64,000 bases of DNA, taken from assembly GCA_025927475.1 (NCBI GenBank), contig JAICLL010000002.1, positions 80,534 to 144,533 on the forward strand. Reading direction: 5' to 3'. The notes beneath the pieces were generated by a model. That model was not told the DNA's origin. It did no database searches and saw only the letters and a program-made list of their open reading frames with translations. Source of the stretch: Pirellulales bacterium (GTDB lineage Bacteria; Planctomycetota; Planctomycetia; Pirellulales; JAICIG01). Below, in pieces: positions 18,096-26,553 of the stretch. The position numbers were made by a program, and so were the translations under genes. Position 1 is the stretch's first letter; the number at the start of each line of letters is the position of its first letter.

Positions 18096-18504
18096 CGATT
18101 CCACATCGGATATCATCCAATCGTTGGATCGCGAACACGTAATCAGTATAACTACCATTGGCACGGGCAGCCGGCTCGGAATCTACGGCTAACGCAAGAC
18201 TGTTCAAGGCGTTGCCACAGCGCCCGTTATTCACGTATGCTTCAGCGTCTGGTTGTATCGTTAGGGCTGAAGAGGTTGGCCAAGGAGCGTCGCCGCAGAC
18301 GGCTCTTGTCTCGCTTTTCGACTCATATTGCTGTAGGGAACGCCCTCTGTGGCGTTCCGTGTGCTGCGGATCGACGTCGCGCCGCCCCTCGCGGAACGGC
18401 ACGGTGTCCGTTGCCTACAGAGTACCACGAGGTTCGCGGCGCAGACGCGTTCCTGCACCCAAGTATCGGTAGTGGCTGGTGCCGTTTCCGTTCCGGACAG
18501 ACGC
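18096..18504. other. Non-coding spacer with a large imperfect palindrome (family F)
   Basis: No gene I can support. A 90-bp element at 18331-18421 begins CTGTAGGGAACGCC and ends GGTGTCCGTTGCCTACAG, so its ends are inverted copies; inside, GGAACGCC (18337-18344) and GGCGTTCC (18351-18358) form a perfect hairpin with loop CTCTGT. It could end transcripts of the HEPN-like unit and of the opposing DUF1501 gene, although no U-tract is present. A minus-strand frame at about 18110-18330 looks faintly protein-like but has no start or recognised domain. Confidence 0.5.
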
Positions 18505-19962
18505 TCAAAAGAGCTCGGCTACCGGCTGGCCGTCGTTCTCGACGATATAGCGCGGGCGGCCGCGGTTATCGAGATAGGTGGCGTCGAGCGGCACGCCGAG
18601 GTGGCGATAGATGGTCGCGGCCAAGTCGGCGGGCGTGACGGGCCGCTGGCGAATCTGGCCGCCGTCGCTTTCGGTGGCCCCGATCACCTGGCCATGGCGC
18701 AATCCGCCGCCGGCCAAACACATCGACATCACCACCGGCCAATGATTGCGGCCGTCGGTGCTGCCCTGCGTGCCCATGTTGGGCGTGCGGCCAAACTCGC
18801 CCATGGCAATCACCAGCACCTTGTCGATCAGCCCGCGCTCCTCCAGGTCGGAAACCAGCGTGGTGAGCAAATGATCGAACAGCGGCAAGAGCGGGCCCAG
18901 CCCCTTTTTGATGCCGCCATAAGGAGGAATGTTGTCGCCGTGCGTGTCCCACGTGCCCGACGCCGGGTGATAACTTAGGTCAATCGTCACAAAGCCGACG
19001 CCGGCCTCGACCAACCGCCGGGCCAGCAACGCCTGTTGACACCACAAATGTTTGCCATAACGATCGCGCGTGCGCTGCGGCTCCAGCGACAGATCGAACG
19101 CTTGCTGAGCGCGGCGGCCCACCACCATCTCCAGCGCCTGCTGATGATAGGTTTCCAATGCTTCCATCGAGCCGTCGCGGTCGAGGTCGCGCCGCAAACG
19201 GTCGAAATCGGCCAGCAGCGAGCGGCGTTGGTAGAGTCGCTCGTGATTCAACTCGCCCGGCAGCCGAAACAGATCGCCGCCGGTCATTTGGCCCGTGTCG
19301 TTGCCCACATAATCGTAGGCGGGCAGCCGCGCGGCCTGGCCCGCGATGAACGGATCGTAGCGCTTGCCCAGGTAGCCCGCGAAGGCCAGGTGCGAGCGCG
19401 ATCGCATGAACGCGACATAAGGCGGCACCGCCGGCGTCTGCTGGCCGCGAAACTTGGCCGCGATCGACGCGATGGCCGGATATTTGTCGCCCTCGGGGTT
19501 CACGCGCGGCGCCGCGGCAAGATTGCCCGTCTGAAACACCGTGTTCGGCTCGTGGTTGCTGTGCCGCGCGTCGACCGAGCGAATCAGCGTGAAGCGATCG
19601 AGCAGGGCGGCTTGCTTCGGCAGGTGCTCGCACACCAGCACGCCGGGCAGCGCCGTTTGAATGGCGGAGAACGGCCCGCGGTTTTGATAAGGCCGCTCCG
19701 GCTTGGGATCCCAGGTGTCGATATGGCTGGGACCGCCGGCCATCCACAACAGGATGACGCTTTTGAAATCTCCACCGGGGCGGAGGCGCGCTTCGGCCCG
19801 CGACCGCAGCAGCTCGGGCAGGCTCAAGCCGGCAATGCCCGCCAGGCTGGCCTTGAGCATGCCGCGGCGGCTGGCGACCACCAGCCCCTCGCGGTCGGCG
19901 CCGAAGTAATTGTTAAAGGCATGCCGGCGGTGCGGCGTGCCGGAACAGCGAAGGTCGGCCAT
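18505..19962 (-). CDS. DUF1501 domain-containing secreted protein
   Basis: A 485-residue planctomycete-type DUF1501 protein (sulfatase/alkaline-phosphatase-like fold). After a leader with a twin-arginine-like SRRGMLKASLAGIAGLSLPE at about residues 30-49, which suggests Tat export, it has VILLWMAGGPSHIDTWDPKP, GVGFVTIDLSYHPASGTWDTH and VLVIAMGEFGRTPNMG, the family's conserved blocks. In planctomycetes these genes usually accompany DUF1549/DUF1553 cytochrome-like genes; here the nearest such gene is 36 kb away. I start at the ATG at 19960-19962 (AGGAAA upstream); the longer frame to 20466 overlaps the divergent gene. Substrate unknown. Confidence 0.88.
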   Translation of the reverse strand: MADLRCSGTPHRRHAFNNYFGADREGLVVASRRGMLKASLAGIAGLSLPELLRSRAEARLRPGGDFKSVILLWMAGGPSHIDTWDPKPERPYQNRGPFSAIQTALPGVLVCEHLPKQAALLDRFTLIRSVDARHSNHEPNTVFQTGNLAAAPRVNPEGDKYPAIASIAAKFRGQQTPAVPPYVAFMRSRSHLAFAGYLGKRYDPFIAGQAARLPAYDYVGNDTGQMTGGDLFRLPGELNHERLYQRRSLLADFDRLRRDLDRDGSMEALETYHQQALEMVVGRRAQQAFDLSLEPQRTRDRYGKHLWCQQALLARRLVEAGVGFVTIDLSYHPASGTWDTHGDNIPPYGGIKKGLGPLLPLFDHLLTTLVSDLEERGLIDKVLVIAMGEFGRTPNMGTQGSTDGRNHWPVVMSMCLAGGGLRHGQVIGATESDGGQIRQRPVTPADLAATIYRHLGVPLDATYLDNRGRPRYIVENDGQPVAELF

Positions 19963-20302
19963 GACCAGTTTCCTAGAGGAACAGTTCAGAGGGAGCCAAC
20001 ACCGCCGAGCATAGCGAGCCGAGGAAGAAAGTGCAATTATCCGCCTGCTTGCGATGATTGACCTCGCGGATTTACCTCTCCACCGGTGCGGAGCTTCACG
20101 GGGAAGCAATGCTTGGATTTTTATCTCTCGGGGAAGAGCCCGAAAGTCCTCGCTTACGCCTCGGGTTAGCGTGGGCCGATGAATCATCCGGGTTAGGTTT
20201 TCCCGCGGCCGCCGGCCCCCGGCGGCTGGCTTCGCGGGCGGGCGAAAGCTAGAATTCAACCAGAGTTGAGGCACCCCCTTTAAAAAATTTTCGGTGAGGA
20301 AC
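19963..20302. other. Divergent intergenic region with a family E-like repeat
   Basis: Lies between two divergent genes, so it should hold promoters for both, but no convincing -35/-10 pair stands out. At 20139-20168 it has CCCGAAAGTCCTCGCTTACG then CCTCGGGTTA, a relative of the CCCGAAGCGTTAGCGAGG palindromes at 46927 and 58295. No coding sequence seen. Confidence 0.45.
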
Positions 20303-21463
20303 ATGGTCATGGTCGGTCGCCAAACGCGGTGTATGCTCGGGGCCTGGTTGTCAACGGCGCTGGTCGTTTCATCGGCGCTGGTCGTTTCATCGGCGCTGGC
20401 GGCGCCCGAGCCGGCGGGCAGAAGCGCTGCGTCGCCGTCGTTGGGCAAAGTCACCGGCAAGGCCATCGACTATCTGCGGCATAAAGGCCAGGCCGAAGAC
20501 GGCTCGTTCAGCCGGCAGGCCGGCCCGGCGGTCACTGCGCTGGTCGCCACCGGGCTGCTCCGTAGCGGCCTCTCGCCCAGCGATCCGCTGGTGGACAAGA
20601 GCCTCAAGTATCTCGAGGGCTTTGTACACGACGACGGCGGAATCTATCGCCCCGACAGCACCGTGCAGAATTACGAGACCTGCCTGGCCATTGTTTGTTT
20701 CTCTGAGGCCAACCGCGACGGTCGTTACGATAAGCTGCTCAAAAATGCCGACCGCTTCATTAAGCGGCTGCAGTGGGACGAGGGCGAAGACAAAGACGCC
20801 TCGGACCTGAGCTATGGCGGGGCGGGTTACGGCAAACACAAGCGGCCCGATTTGTCGAACACCAACTTTCTGGTCGATGCGCTCAAGGCCGCCGGCGACG
20901 GCCCGGACGACGAGGCGATGAAGAAGGCCCTGATCTTTGTCTCGCGCTGCCAGAACCTGGAGAGCGAACACAACACGTCGGCCTTCCCGGCCAAAAATCC
21001 CGACGGCGGGTTTTATTACACCGTGGCGGCGGGCGGCGAAAGCCAGGCCGGTCCGACGGAAAACGGCGGATTGCGCAGCTACGGCTCGATGACCTACGCC
21101 GGGCTGAAGAGCATGATTTACGCCGGCGTCGGACCCGAAGATCCGCGCGTCAAGGCCGCCGTCGAATGGCTGCAAAAGCACTACAGTCTCGAGACCAACC
21201 CCGGCATGCAAGACGCTGGACTTTATTACTATTACCACACCTTCGCCAAGGCGCTCGATGCGCTCGGGCAAGAGGTCTTCACCGACGCCGATGGCGCCAA
21301 GCACGCCTGGCGGCAGGAGTTGACGGCCGAGCTTGCCCGGCGGCAGCAGCCCGACGGTTCGTGGACCAACACCAACAGCCGCTGGTTGGAGGGCGATCCC
21401 AACCTGGTGACGGGCTATGCGTTGTTGGCGCTCTCGTATTGTCGCCCCCCGAAGGCCAAATAG
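20303..21463 (+). CDS. Secreted prenyltransferase/squalene-cyclase-repeat protein
   Basis: A ~386-residue protein with a signal peptide (LGAWLSTALVVSSALVVSSA then LAAPEP) and an alpha/alpha-barrel of squalene-cyclase-type repeats: GQAEDGSFSRQAGPAVTALV, VHDDGGIYRPDSTVQNYETC, and RRQQPDGSWTNTNSRWLEGD. These repeats occur in many exported planctomycete proteins of unknown role; no cyclase DxDD motif is seen, so it is not a terpene cyclase. An 18-bp unit is repeated 2.4 times within the signal peptide. ATGs at 20303 and 20309 are both possible (AGGA upstream); a GTG at 20294 is less likely. The first giant paralog starts 114 bp downstream. Confidence 0.8.
   Translation: MVMVGRQTRCMLGAWLSTALVVSSALVVSSALAAPEPAGRSAASPSLGKVTGKAIDYLRHKGQAEDGSFSRQAGPAVTALVATGLLRSGLSPSDPLVDKSLKYLEGFVHDDGGIYRPDSTVQNYETCLAIVCFSEANRDGRYDKLLKNADRFIKRLQWDEGEDKDASDLSYGGAGYGKHKRPDLSNTNFLVDALKAAGDGPDDEAMKKALIFVSRCQNLESEHNTSAFPAKNPDGGFYYTVAAGGESQAGPTENGGLRSYGSMTYAGLKSMIYAGVGPEDPRVKAAVEWLQKHYSLETNPGMQDAGLYYYYHTFAKALDALGQEVFTDADGAKHAWRQELTAELARRQQPDGSWTNTNSRWLEGDPNLVTGYALLALSYCRPPKAK
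20356..20399 (+). repeat. 18-bp in-frame tandem repeat inside a signal peptide
   Basis: GGCGCTGGTCGTTTCATC occurs twice in a row plus GGCGCTGG of a third unit. It encodes ALVVSS twice, lengthening the hydrophobic core of the signal peptide. Confidence 0.85.
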
Positions 21464-21577
21464 CCGGGCAACGCAGGCATTCGGGCCGGGGCCGTGTTGC
21501 GACCGCGTCTGGCGACTTGATTCCCGCACCTGCCGCGGCTAGGCTTGGGCGGCCGGGACGAAAGGAACCTTGATGCC

Positions 21578-24500
21578 ATGTCGCTCGCGGCGTTCGTTTT
21601 ACTGACTGCCTTCGGTGCCGCCGCCGATGACATGCCGACGGTGGTTGGCACGGTGGTCGACGTTCAAAACCAACCGGTGGCCGGGGCCGATGTCTCTTTG
21701 TTCGAAGGCCCGCTCGTCAGGCCGCTGACGCTGTCGGAGACCGGCCCCAACACTCGTCAACCGCCGCCGCTGATCGCCCGGACGAAAAGCGACGAGACCG
21801 GCGCATTCGAGATCGCTCTGCCGGCCGATGCCCAGACGGCTTACGGCACGCGAGTAACCTGGTTCGCCCTGGCGGTTCACCAACCCGGTCTGGCCCTGGC
21901 GACGCGCCTGATCGGCCGCGATTGGCCGGCACGCGCCGCGCCGATCCGCGTGGCGCTCGATCGGCCGCGCAACCACCGCGTGCGCATCATATCGCCCGAG
22001 GGCCAGCCGGTCGCTGAGGCGCGGCTGTGGGTCGATCAGATCGACGGCATCCTGTTGCCCGCCGAATTGGCCGAGCGCCTCGCCACCGTAAGCGATGATT
22101 CGGGCGAGGCGGAACTGCCCGACGTGGCGGGCGAGCAACTGCGCACGCTGCGAGTCGATTCGCGGCCGTATGGCCATCAATGGGCCGCGCTAGCCCGATC
22201 GCCCGATGGCGCCTTGATCACGGCGTCTCTCGCGCCCGTGGGCGCGGTTCGGGGCCGGCTTGTGGATGAGGCTAAGCACCCCATCGCCTCGACGCGCGTG
22301 AGCCTGGCTTCCTGGACCGACCCGCGCGACGAATGGTCCGGCGGCGGCCTGGCCGAGGCAACCACCGATGGCGAAGGCCGGTTCGAGGCCGCCGCCCTCG
22401 CCGCGGGCGTGTTGCAAATTGCCGCCTCGCTTCCGCCCGACTCGCCGTTGATCAGCACGTATCATGACACGCAATCGCTGGAGGCGGCGACGACCAACGA
22501 AGTGGTGGTCCGATTTCAGCATGGCGTCCGCGTTCGCGGCACCGTGGTCGATGAGGCCGATGGCAGTCCGGTCGCGGGCGCAGTGCGTTCGTTCGGCTTC
22601 GTGCGGGCAGGATGGGTGCCGCTAGGGGCGGTATTTGAATGCGACGAAGCCGGCAAGTATTCCGGCTATCTCCCGCCAGGCCAAGCCTCTCTGACGTTGG
22701 TCGGGCTGTCGCCGGATTACTACGATCGAGAGCGGGCCGCGCGCGACGACTCGGTGCCTGAAGACGCCACGGAAGTGACGCTCGATCCCATTCGGGTCAA
22801 GCGCGGCGAAACGCTCGTGGGGAGCGTGGTCGATAAGACCGGCCGCCCTGTGGCCGATGCCCAGGTGATCGGCGTTTGCCCTAAGCTCGCTCGGGGCCAA
22901 TACGCGGCCACGGCTCGCAGCGACCGCGACGGCAATTTCCTGCTGACGCGCGTAGCGCCGAATGCGGATGTGCAGCTCTGGGCCGTGAGCGCCGCCGGGG
23001 CCACTACGGAGCCGCTCGTCGTCCCAACGCCCAACCGCGATTGGCTCACGCTCACCGTCGATCCCAGCGCCGCGTGGAGCTTGTCGGGCCGTGTGGTCGA
23101 TACCGCGGGCCGCCCTATCGCCGGCGCCGCTGTCCGCATGCTTCAGCGGTCGTCTCCTTTTTCGCCCGATGATGGTTATGTAACGTTCGACGGCCACGTG
23201 CGGCTTTACACCGACGCCTCGGGCCGATTCACGACCCCCAGGCAACTGCGGCCCGGCCGACGATATCAAATCGACATCGATGCTTTAGGCATGATGCCCG
23301 AACGCACCGAGCTGATCGAAGCGACGACCAAGCCGACCACCGACTTCGGCGAGATTGTGCTGACGCCGGTGCCGCGCGTGCGTTCGCTCGCCGGACAAGT
23401 GGTCGATAAGTCGGGCAGTCCGGTCGCGGGCGTCATCATCAAACAGTCGGGCGATGGGCCGCGCCGCACCCGCTCAGTCAGCGACGCCGAAGGGCGATTT
23501 CGCATCGACGGCGTCTATGAGGGCGCGGCGTGGCTTTTCGCCAGTCACGACGACTTCGGCTCTCAGGCCGAGCGAATCGCCGGGCAGGCGAGCGAAGCGC
23601 GGATCGTTTTACGGAGCAAGACCGCGGCGCAGCCGGCCCCGGTGCGACATGCGCGGCTGGCGGCCGAGCCAGAAGATGAGGCGGTAATCCGCACGCTTTT
23701 CGAAGAGAATCGGGCTTACCTCGAGCGAGAAAGCGGCGCGGTTAACATGGGTCGGCCCTGGGTGGCAACGATTGACTACCTGCTGGACGGCAAGCTTTCC
23801 AAGGCGCCCGATGGTCACTTCGACATGAATTTCGGGGGCGCGCCGGCTTTTATGTGGTTCACGCCCGAGCAACTACAGGAGCTGGCCGACGCGGTGACCG
23901 ATCCATACCGGCGCGCCTTCCTTTTTCTGGACATTTGCGATGCACTCGTCGACGCTCCCAAACTGCAGCGCGGGGCCTTGGCCGAGGCGCTGTTGGCCGC
24001 GCGGGCCGTTGATGATGCATATCATCGAGGCCTCGTCTTGTGCGAAGTCAGCATTCGGTTCTTCGGCCTTGGTGATCGCGAGATTGGCGCGGCGCTCGTG
24101 CGCGAAGCGCGTGAGCAATTGGCCAGGGAGGTCGATAATGGTCTGGATCCCGACGTGTGGCAAGGCACGATTGCGGCGGCGCTGGCCCATGTCGATGCGC
24201 CCGCCGCATTGGCGTTGGCCCGGAAACCGCGCACGACTCAGCGCGATATCTTTCTGGCCGACGTGGCCAGTAGCCTGGCCGCCGAAAATCCCGCAGTCGC
24301 CGAGCAGGCCATCGAACAGGTGCGGCAGTACCGCTTTGAGTACTGCGCCGGAGCAGTGTATCGCATGGCCACAGTCGATCCCCAACGGGCTGAGCGAATC
24401 GCAAGCAAATTCTCACTGCCTTCGCGGCAAGCCTACCTGCTGGGGTTGATCGCCCACGCCCAAGCGGCCACCAATCAGGCGCTTGCCGCCCGGTTGCTTG

Positions 24501-25051
24501 AAGAGGCTTACGCGCTGTTGGAACAATCGCTCGCCGAGGGCACGGCGGACGCGCGCGATAGCCCTTGCGGCACGGCGGCCGCGCTGCTGGTGATGGTCGA
24601 GCGGGTCGATTCCACGATGATCGATCATTATTTAGCTCGGGCGTTGGCCATGCGTCCGCCGCGTCCGCAGCGCCCCGCCCAAGACAATCTGACGGGTTCC
24701 TACGAAGGCGCCATCGCCGAGATGGCGCTTGCCATCGTGCGCTACGACCGGCAGACGGCGCGGGCGCTGCTGGAACCCTTGGCGGCGTGCATGCACTCGG
24801 GGAAGCCGGTTTTGGCGACGGTGAGCCAGCGGTATTGGACAGCCGCGGCGCTGGTCGATCCGCCGTGGGCGCTCGAACTCATCCAGCAGCTTCCCGAACC
24901 GGCGCCCGGCGCGGCCGGCAGCCGGCGCGCAGCCCCCGCCCGGTATGTGATTGAAGCCCTGACGCACCGTGGCGCGTGGCGCTGGCCGTGGGTTTACTTG
25001 CGCTGTTTGCAGCGGCGGCACCCCGATACGCCGGCGACGGTTGGCTACTGA
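21578..25051 (+). CDS. Giant secreted protein with carboxypeptidase-regulatory-like repeats and alpha-solenoid, copy 1
   Basis: A 1157-residue protein. MSLAAFVLLTAFGAAADDMP is a short signal peptide. About residues 20-690 hold six beta-sandwich repeats each starting like VVGTVVDVQNQPVAGADV; later ones are VRGRLVDEAKHPIASTRV, VRGTVVDEADGSPVAGAV, LVGSVVDKTGRPVADAQV, LSGRVVDTAGRPIAGAAV and LAGQVVDKSGSPVAGVII, typical of the CarboxypepD_reg superfamily. The last ~450 residues are helical and repetitive (ALLAARAVDDAYHRG, GDREIGAALVREAREQLARE), an alpha-solenoid. No catalytic motif is seen. The start is shared by all three copies (ATGTCGCTCGCGGCG). Its stop codon touches a 16-bp tandem repeat. Role unknown; binding of peptide or carbohydrate at the cell surface is a guess. 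Confidence 0.8.
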   Translation: MSLAAFVLLTAFGAAADDMPTVVGTVVDVQNQPVAGADVSLFEGPLVRPLTLSETGPNTRQPPPLIARTKSDETGAFEIALPADAQTAYGTRVTWFALAVHQPGLALATRLIGRDWPARAAPIRVALDRPRNHRVRIISPEGQPVAEARLWVDQIDGILLPAELAERLATVSDDSGEAELPDVAGEQLRTLRVDSRPYGHQWAALARSPDGALITASLAPVGAVRGRLVDEAKHPIASTRVSLASWTDPRDEWSGGGLAEATTDGEGRFEAAALAAGVLQIAASLPPDSPLISTYHDTQSLEAATTNEVVVRFQHGVRVRGTVVDEADGSPVAGAVRSFGFVRAGWVPLGAVFECDEAGKYSGYLPPGQASLTLVGLSPDYYDRERAARDDSVPEDATEVTLDPIRVKRGETLVGSVVDKTGRPVADAQVIGVCPKLARGQYAATARSDRDGNFLLTRVAPNADVQLWAVSAAGATTEPLVVPTPNRDWLTLTVDPSAAWSLSGRVVDTAGRPIAGAAVRMLQRSSPFSPDDGYVTFDGHVRLYTDASGRFTTPRQLRPGRRYQIDIDALGMMPERTELIEATTKPTTDFGEIVLTPVPRVRSLAGQVVDKSGSPVAGVIIKQSGDGPRRTRSVSDAEGRFRIDGVYEGAAWLFASHDDFGSQAERIAGQASEARIVLRSKTAAQPAPVRHARLAAEPEDEAVIRTLFEENRAYLERESGAVNMGRPWVATIDYLLDGKLSKAPDGHFDMNFGGAPAFMWFTPEQLQELADAVTDPYRRAFLFLDICDALVDAPKLQRGALAEALLAARAVDDAYHRGLVLCEVSIRFFGLGDREIGAALVREAREQLAREVDNGLDPDVWQGTIAAALAHVDAPAALALARKPRTTQRDIFLADVASSLAAENPAVAEQAIEQVRQYRFEYCAGAVYRMATVDPQRAERIASKFSLPSRQAYLLGLIAHAQAATNQALAARLLEEAYALLEQSLAEGTADARDSPCGTAAALLVMVERVDSTMIDHYLARALAMRPPRPQRPAQDNLTGSYEGAIAEMALAIVRYDRQTARALLEPLAACMHSGKPVLATVSQRYWTAAALVDPPWALELIQQLPEPAPGAAGSRRAAPARYVIEALTHRGAWRWPWVYLRCLQRRHPDTPATVGY

Positions 25052-25170
25052 TTTCCCGATTTCCCGACCGCCCGATTTCCCGACCACCCGATTTCCCGAC
25101 CACCCGATTTCCCGACCGCCCGATTTCCCGACCGCCCGATTTCCCGACCGCCCGATTTCCCGACCGACTG
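25051..25170 (+). repeat. 16-bp tandem repeat, seven units
   Basis: Seven units of ATTTCCCGACC(G/A)CCCG follow a half unit, beginning at the last base of the copy 1 stop codon. Units differ only by G/A in one position until the last, which ends GACTG. Spacers are absent, so this is a minisatellite and not a CRISPR. Family C arm GTAGGGTGGGCCGAG follows at about 25227. Confidence 0.9.
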
Positions 25171-25298
25171 TGGCCAGGACGTTGTCGCACGACGGGGAAA
25201 GCCAAAAGTCAAAAAGCAAAAGGCGCGTAGGGTGGGCCGAGCGAAGTGAGTCTCCATACGCATCAAGTTAAGGCGAGCCGCCTGCAAATACGTGCTGA

Positions 25299-26330
25299 TC
25301 ATTCCGCCAGCCGCGGCTGAACGGCAACCTCAAACTGCCGCGAACCCCGCACGATCGTCAACGTCACCGCGCCGCCTCGCGCGCGCAGCAGCAGCCGATG
25401 CACGTCGTCGAGACTCGCGACAATCCGGCCGTCGATGGCCACGATCAGGTCGCCGGACTTCACACCCGCGCGATCGGCAGCGCCAGCGCGCTCGACTGCC
25501 CCCACTTCGACCGCCGTTTCGACCAGCAAATCGAGCCGCCGGGCACGCTCGCGCGTCATGGGGCGCATGGTGAGCGAAAGCCCGAGCCTGGGGCGGCGCA
25601 CGCTGCCGTGTGCGAGCACCTCGCCCACCACCCACCGCGCGGTATCGGCCGGCACGGCGAAGCCCAGACCCTGGGCCAGGGCGATGATCGCCGTGTTGAT
25701 GCCCACCACGCGCCCAAGCGAATCGACTAGCGGCCCGCCCGAATTTCCCGGGTTCAGCGGCGCGGTGTGCTGCACCACGTTTTCGATCAGCCGCCCTTGC
25801 TGACTGCGCAGCGAGCGGCCCTGCGCGCTGACCACGCCGGTGGTCACCGTCGATTGAAAGCCAAACGGGTTGCCCACCGCGACCACAATCTGCCCCACCC
25901 GCAACGCGGCTGATTCGCCCAGCGAGGCGTGAGGCAACTCTCGGGCATTCACGCGCAACAGAGCCAGGTCGGTCGCCGGATCGTCTCCGGCAACTTCGGC
26001 CTCCAAGGCATCGCCGTCGTACGTCGTTACCAAGACACGGCGCTGGCCGCCCACGACGTGGCTGTTGGTGAGCGCGTGTCCTTCGGGACTGATCAGCACG
26101 CCGGAGCCGACGCCCCCCGACTCTTGTCCGCGCCCGCGCCCGACAGCAACGACCGCCGGACCGATCGCTTCGACCACGCCGATGACGGCCCGTGAATAGG
26201 CGTCGAGCAATTCACCGTCGCGGGAATTGCTGGAGCGAGCCGATGGGCGGCCGAGGTCTGGATCGCGCGGCGAATCATCCGCGGCGAGCCAATGGGGCTG
26301 GACAAGTGATCTGTCATCGAATCGACGCAC
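25299..26330 (-). CDS. HtrA/Deg-like trypsin-fold serine protease with one PDZ domain
   Basis: A 343-residue protease. The catalytic triad is complete: His in ALTNSHVVGG, Asp in DPATDLALLRV and Ser in APLNPGNSGGPLVDS. The C-terminal PDZ domain carries GVKSGDLIVAIDGRIV. Deg proteases degrade or hold misfolded exported proteins. No signal peptide or membrane helix is evident in the first 60 residues, so it may be cytoplasmic unless the start is elsewhere. The start assigned is a GTG at 26328-26330. It is transcribed against the two giant genes between which it lies. Confidence 0.85.
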   Translation of the reverse strand: MRRFDDRSLVQPHWLAADDSPRDPDLGRPSARSSNSRDGELLDAYSRAVIGVVEAIGPAVVAVGRGRGQESGGVGSGVLISPEGHALTNSHVVGGQRRVLVTTYDGDALEAEVAGDDPATDLALLRVNARELPHASLGESAALRVGQIVVAVGNPFGFQSTVTTGVVSAQGRSLRSQQGRLIENVVQHTAPLNPGNSGGPLVDSLGRVVGINTAIIALAQGLGFAVPADTARWVVGEVLAHGSVRRPRLGLSLTMRPMTRERARRLDLLVETAVEVGAVERAGAADRAGVKSGDLIVAIDGRIVASLDDVHRLLLRARGGAVTLTIVRGSRQFEVAVQPRLAE

Positions 26331-26408
26331 GGCGGTTTCTCCGAGGGATGCAGTGGTTGATGAATCTTATACAGTCGGGCCAGTGTTTGCCGTTTTGAGG
26401 AGCGTGGC

Positions 26409-26480
26409 ATTGTCGTCTTTGGCTCCGCGAAAGAAACGCATTCCGGCAGAGCGTGCTTTCGCGGAGCGAAAGCCGACAAT
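26409..26480. repeat. Family A palindrome (complete copy, 72 bp)
   Basis: Left arm 26409-26433 (ATTGTCGTCTTTGGCTCCGC then GAAAG) and right arm 26456-26480 (CTTTCGCGGAGCGAAAGCCG then ACAAT) pair at 23 of 25 positions around a 22-bp centre (AAACGCATTCCGGCAGAGCGTG). No coding capacity; looks like a REP- or MITE-type element. Lies 75 bp before the copy 2 start codon. Confidence 0.85.
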
Positions 26481-26553
26481 GGGCGCCAGCCGCTTGCTCG
26501 CCGCTCGAACAGCGGTTAGGCTTGGCTTGCCCGGTTGAAAAGGAGCCGATACC

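Noticed and set aside
17983..18402. Minus-strand frame in the spacer after the HEPN-like gene
   Set aside because: Faintly protein-like in its middle but overlaps the HEPN-like coding end and a palindrome; no start or domain could be supported.
25051..25170. Possible CRISPR array
   Set aside because: Units are contiguous 16-mers without spacers, and there are no cas genes.
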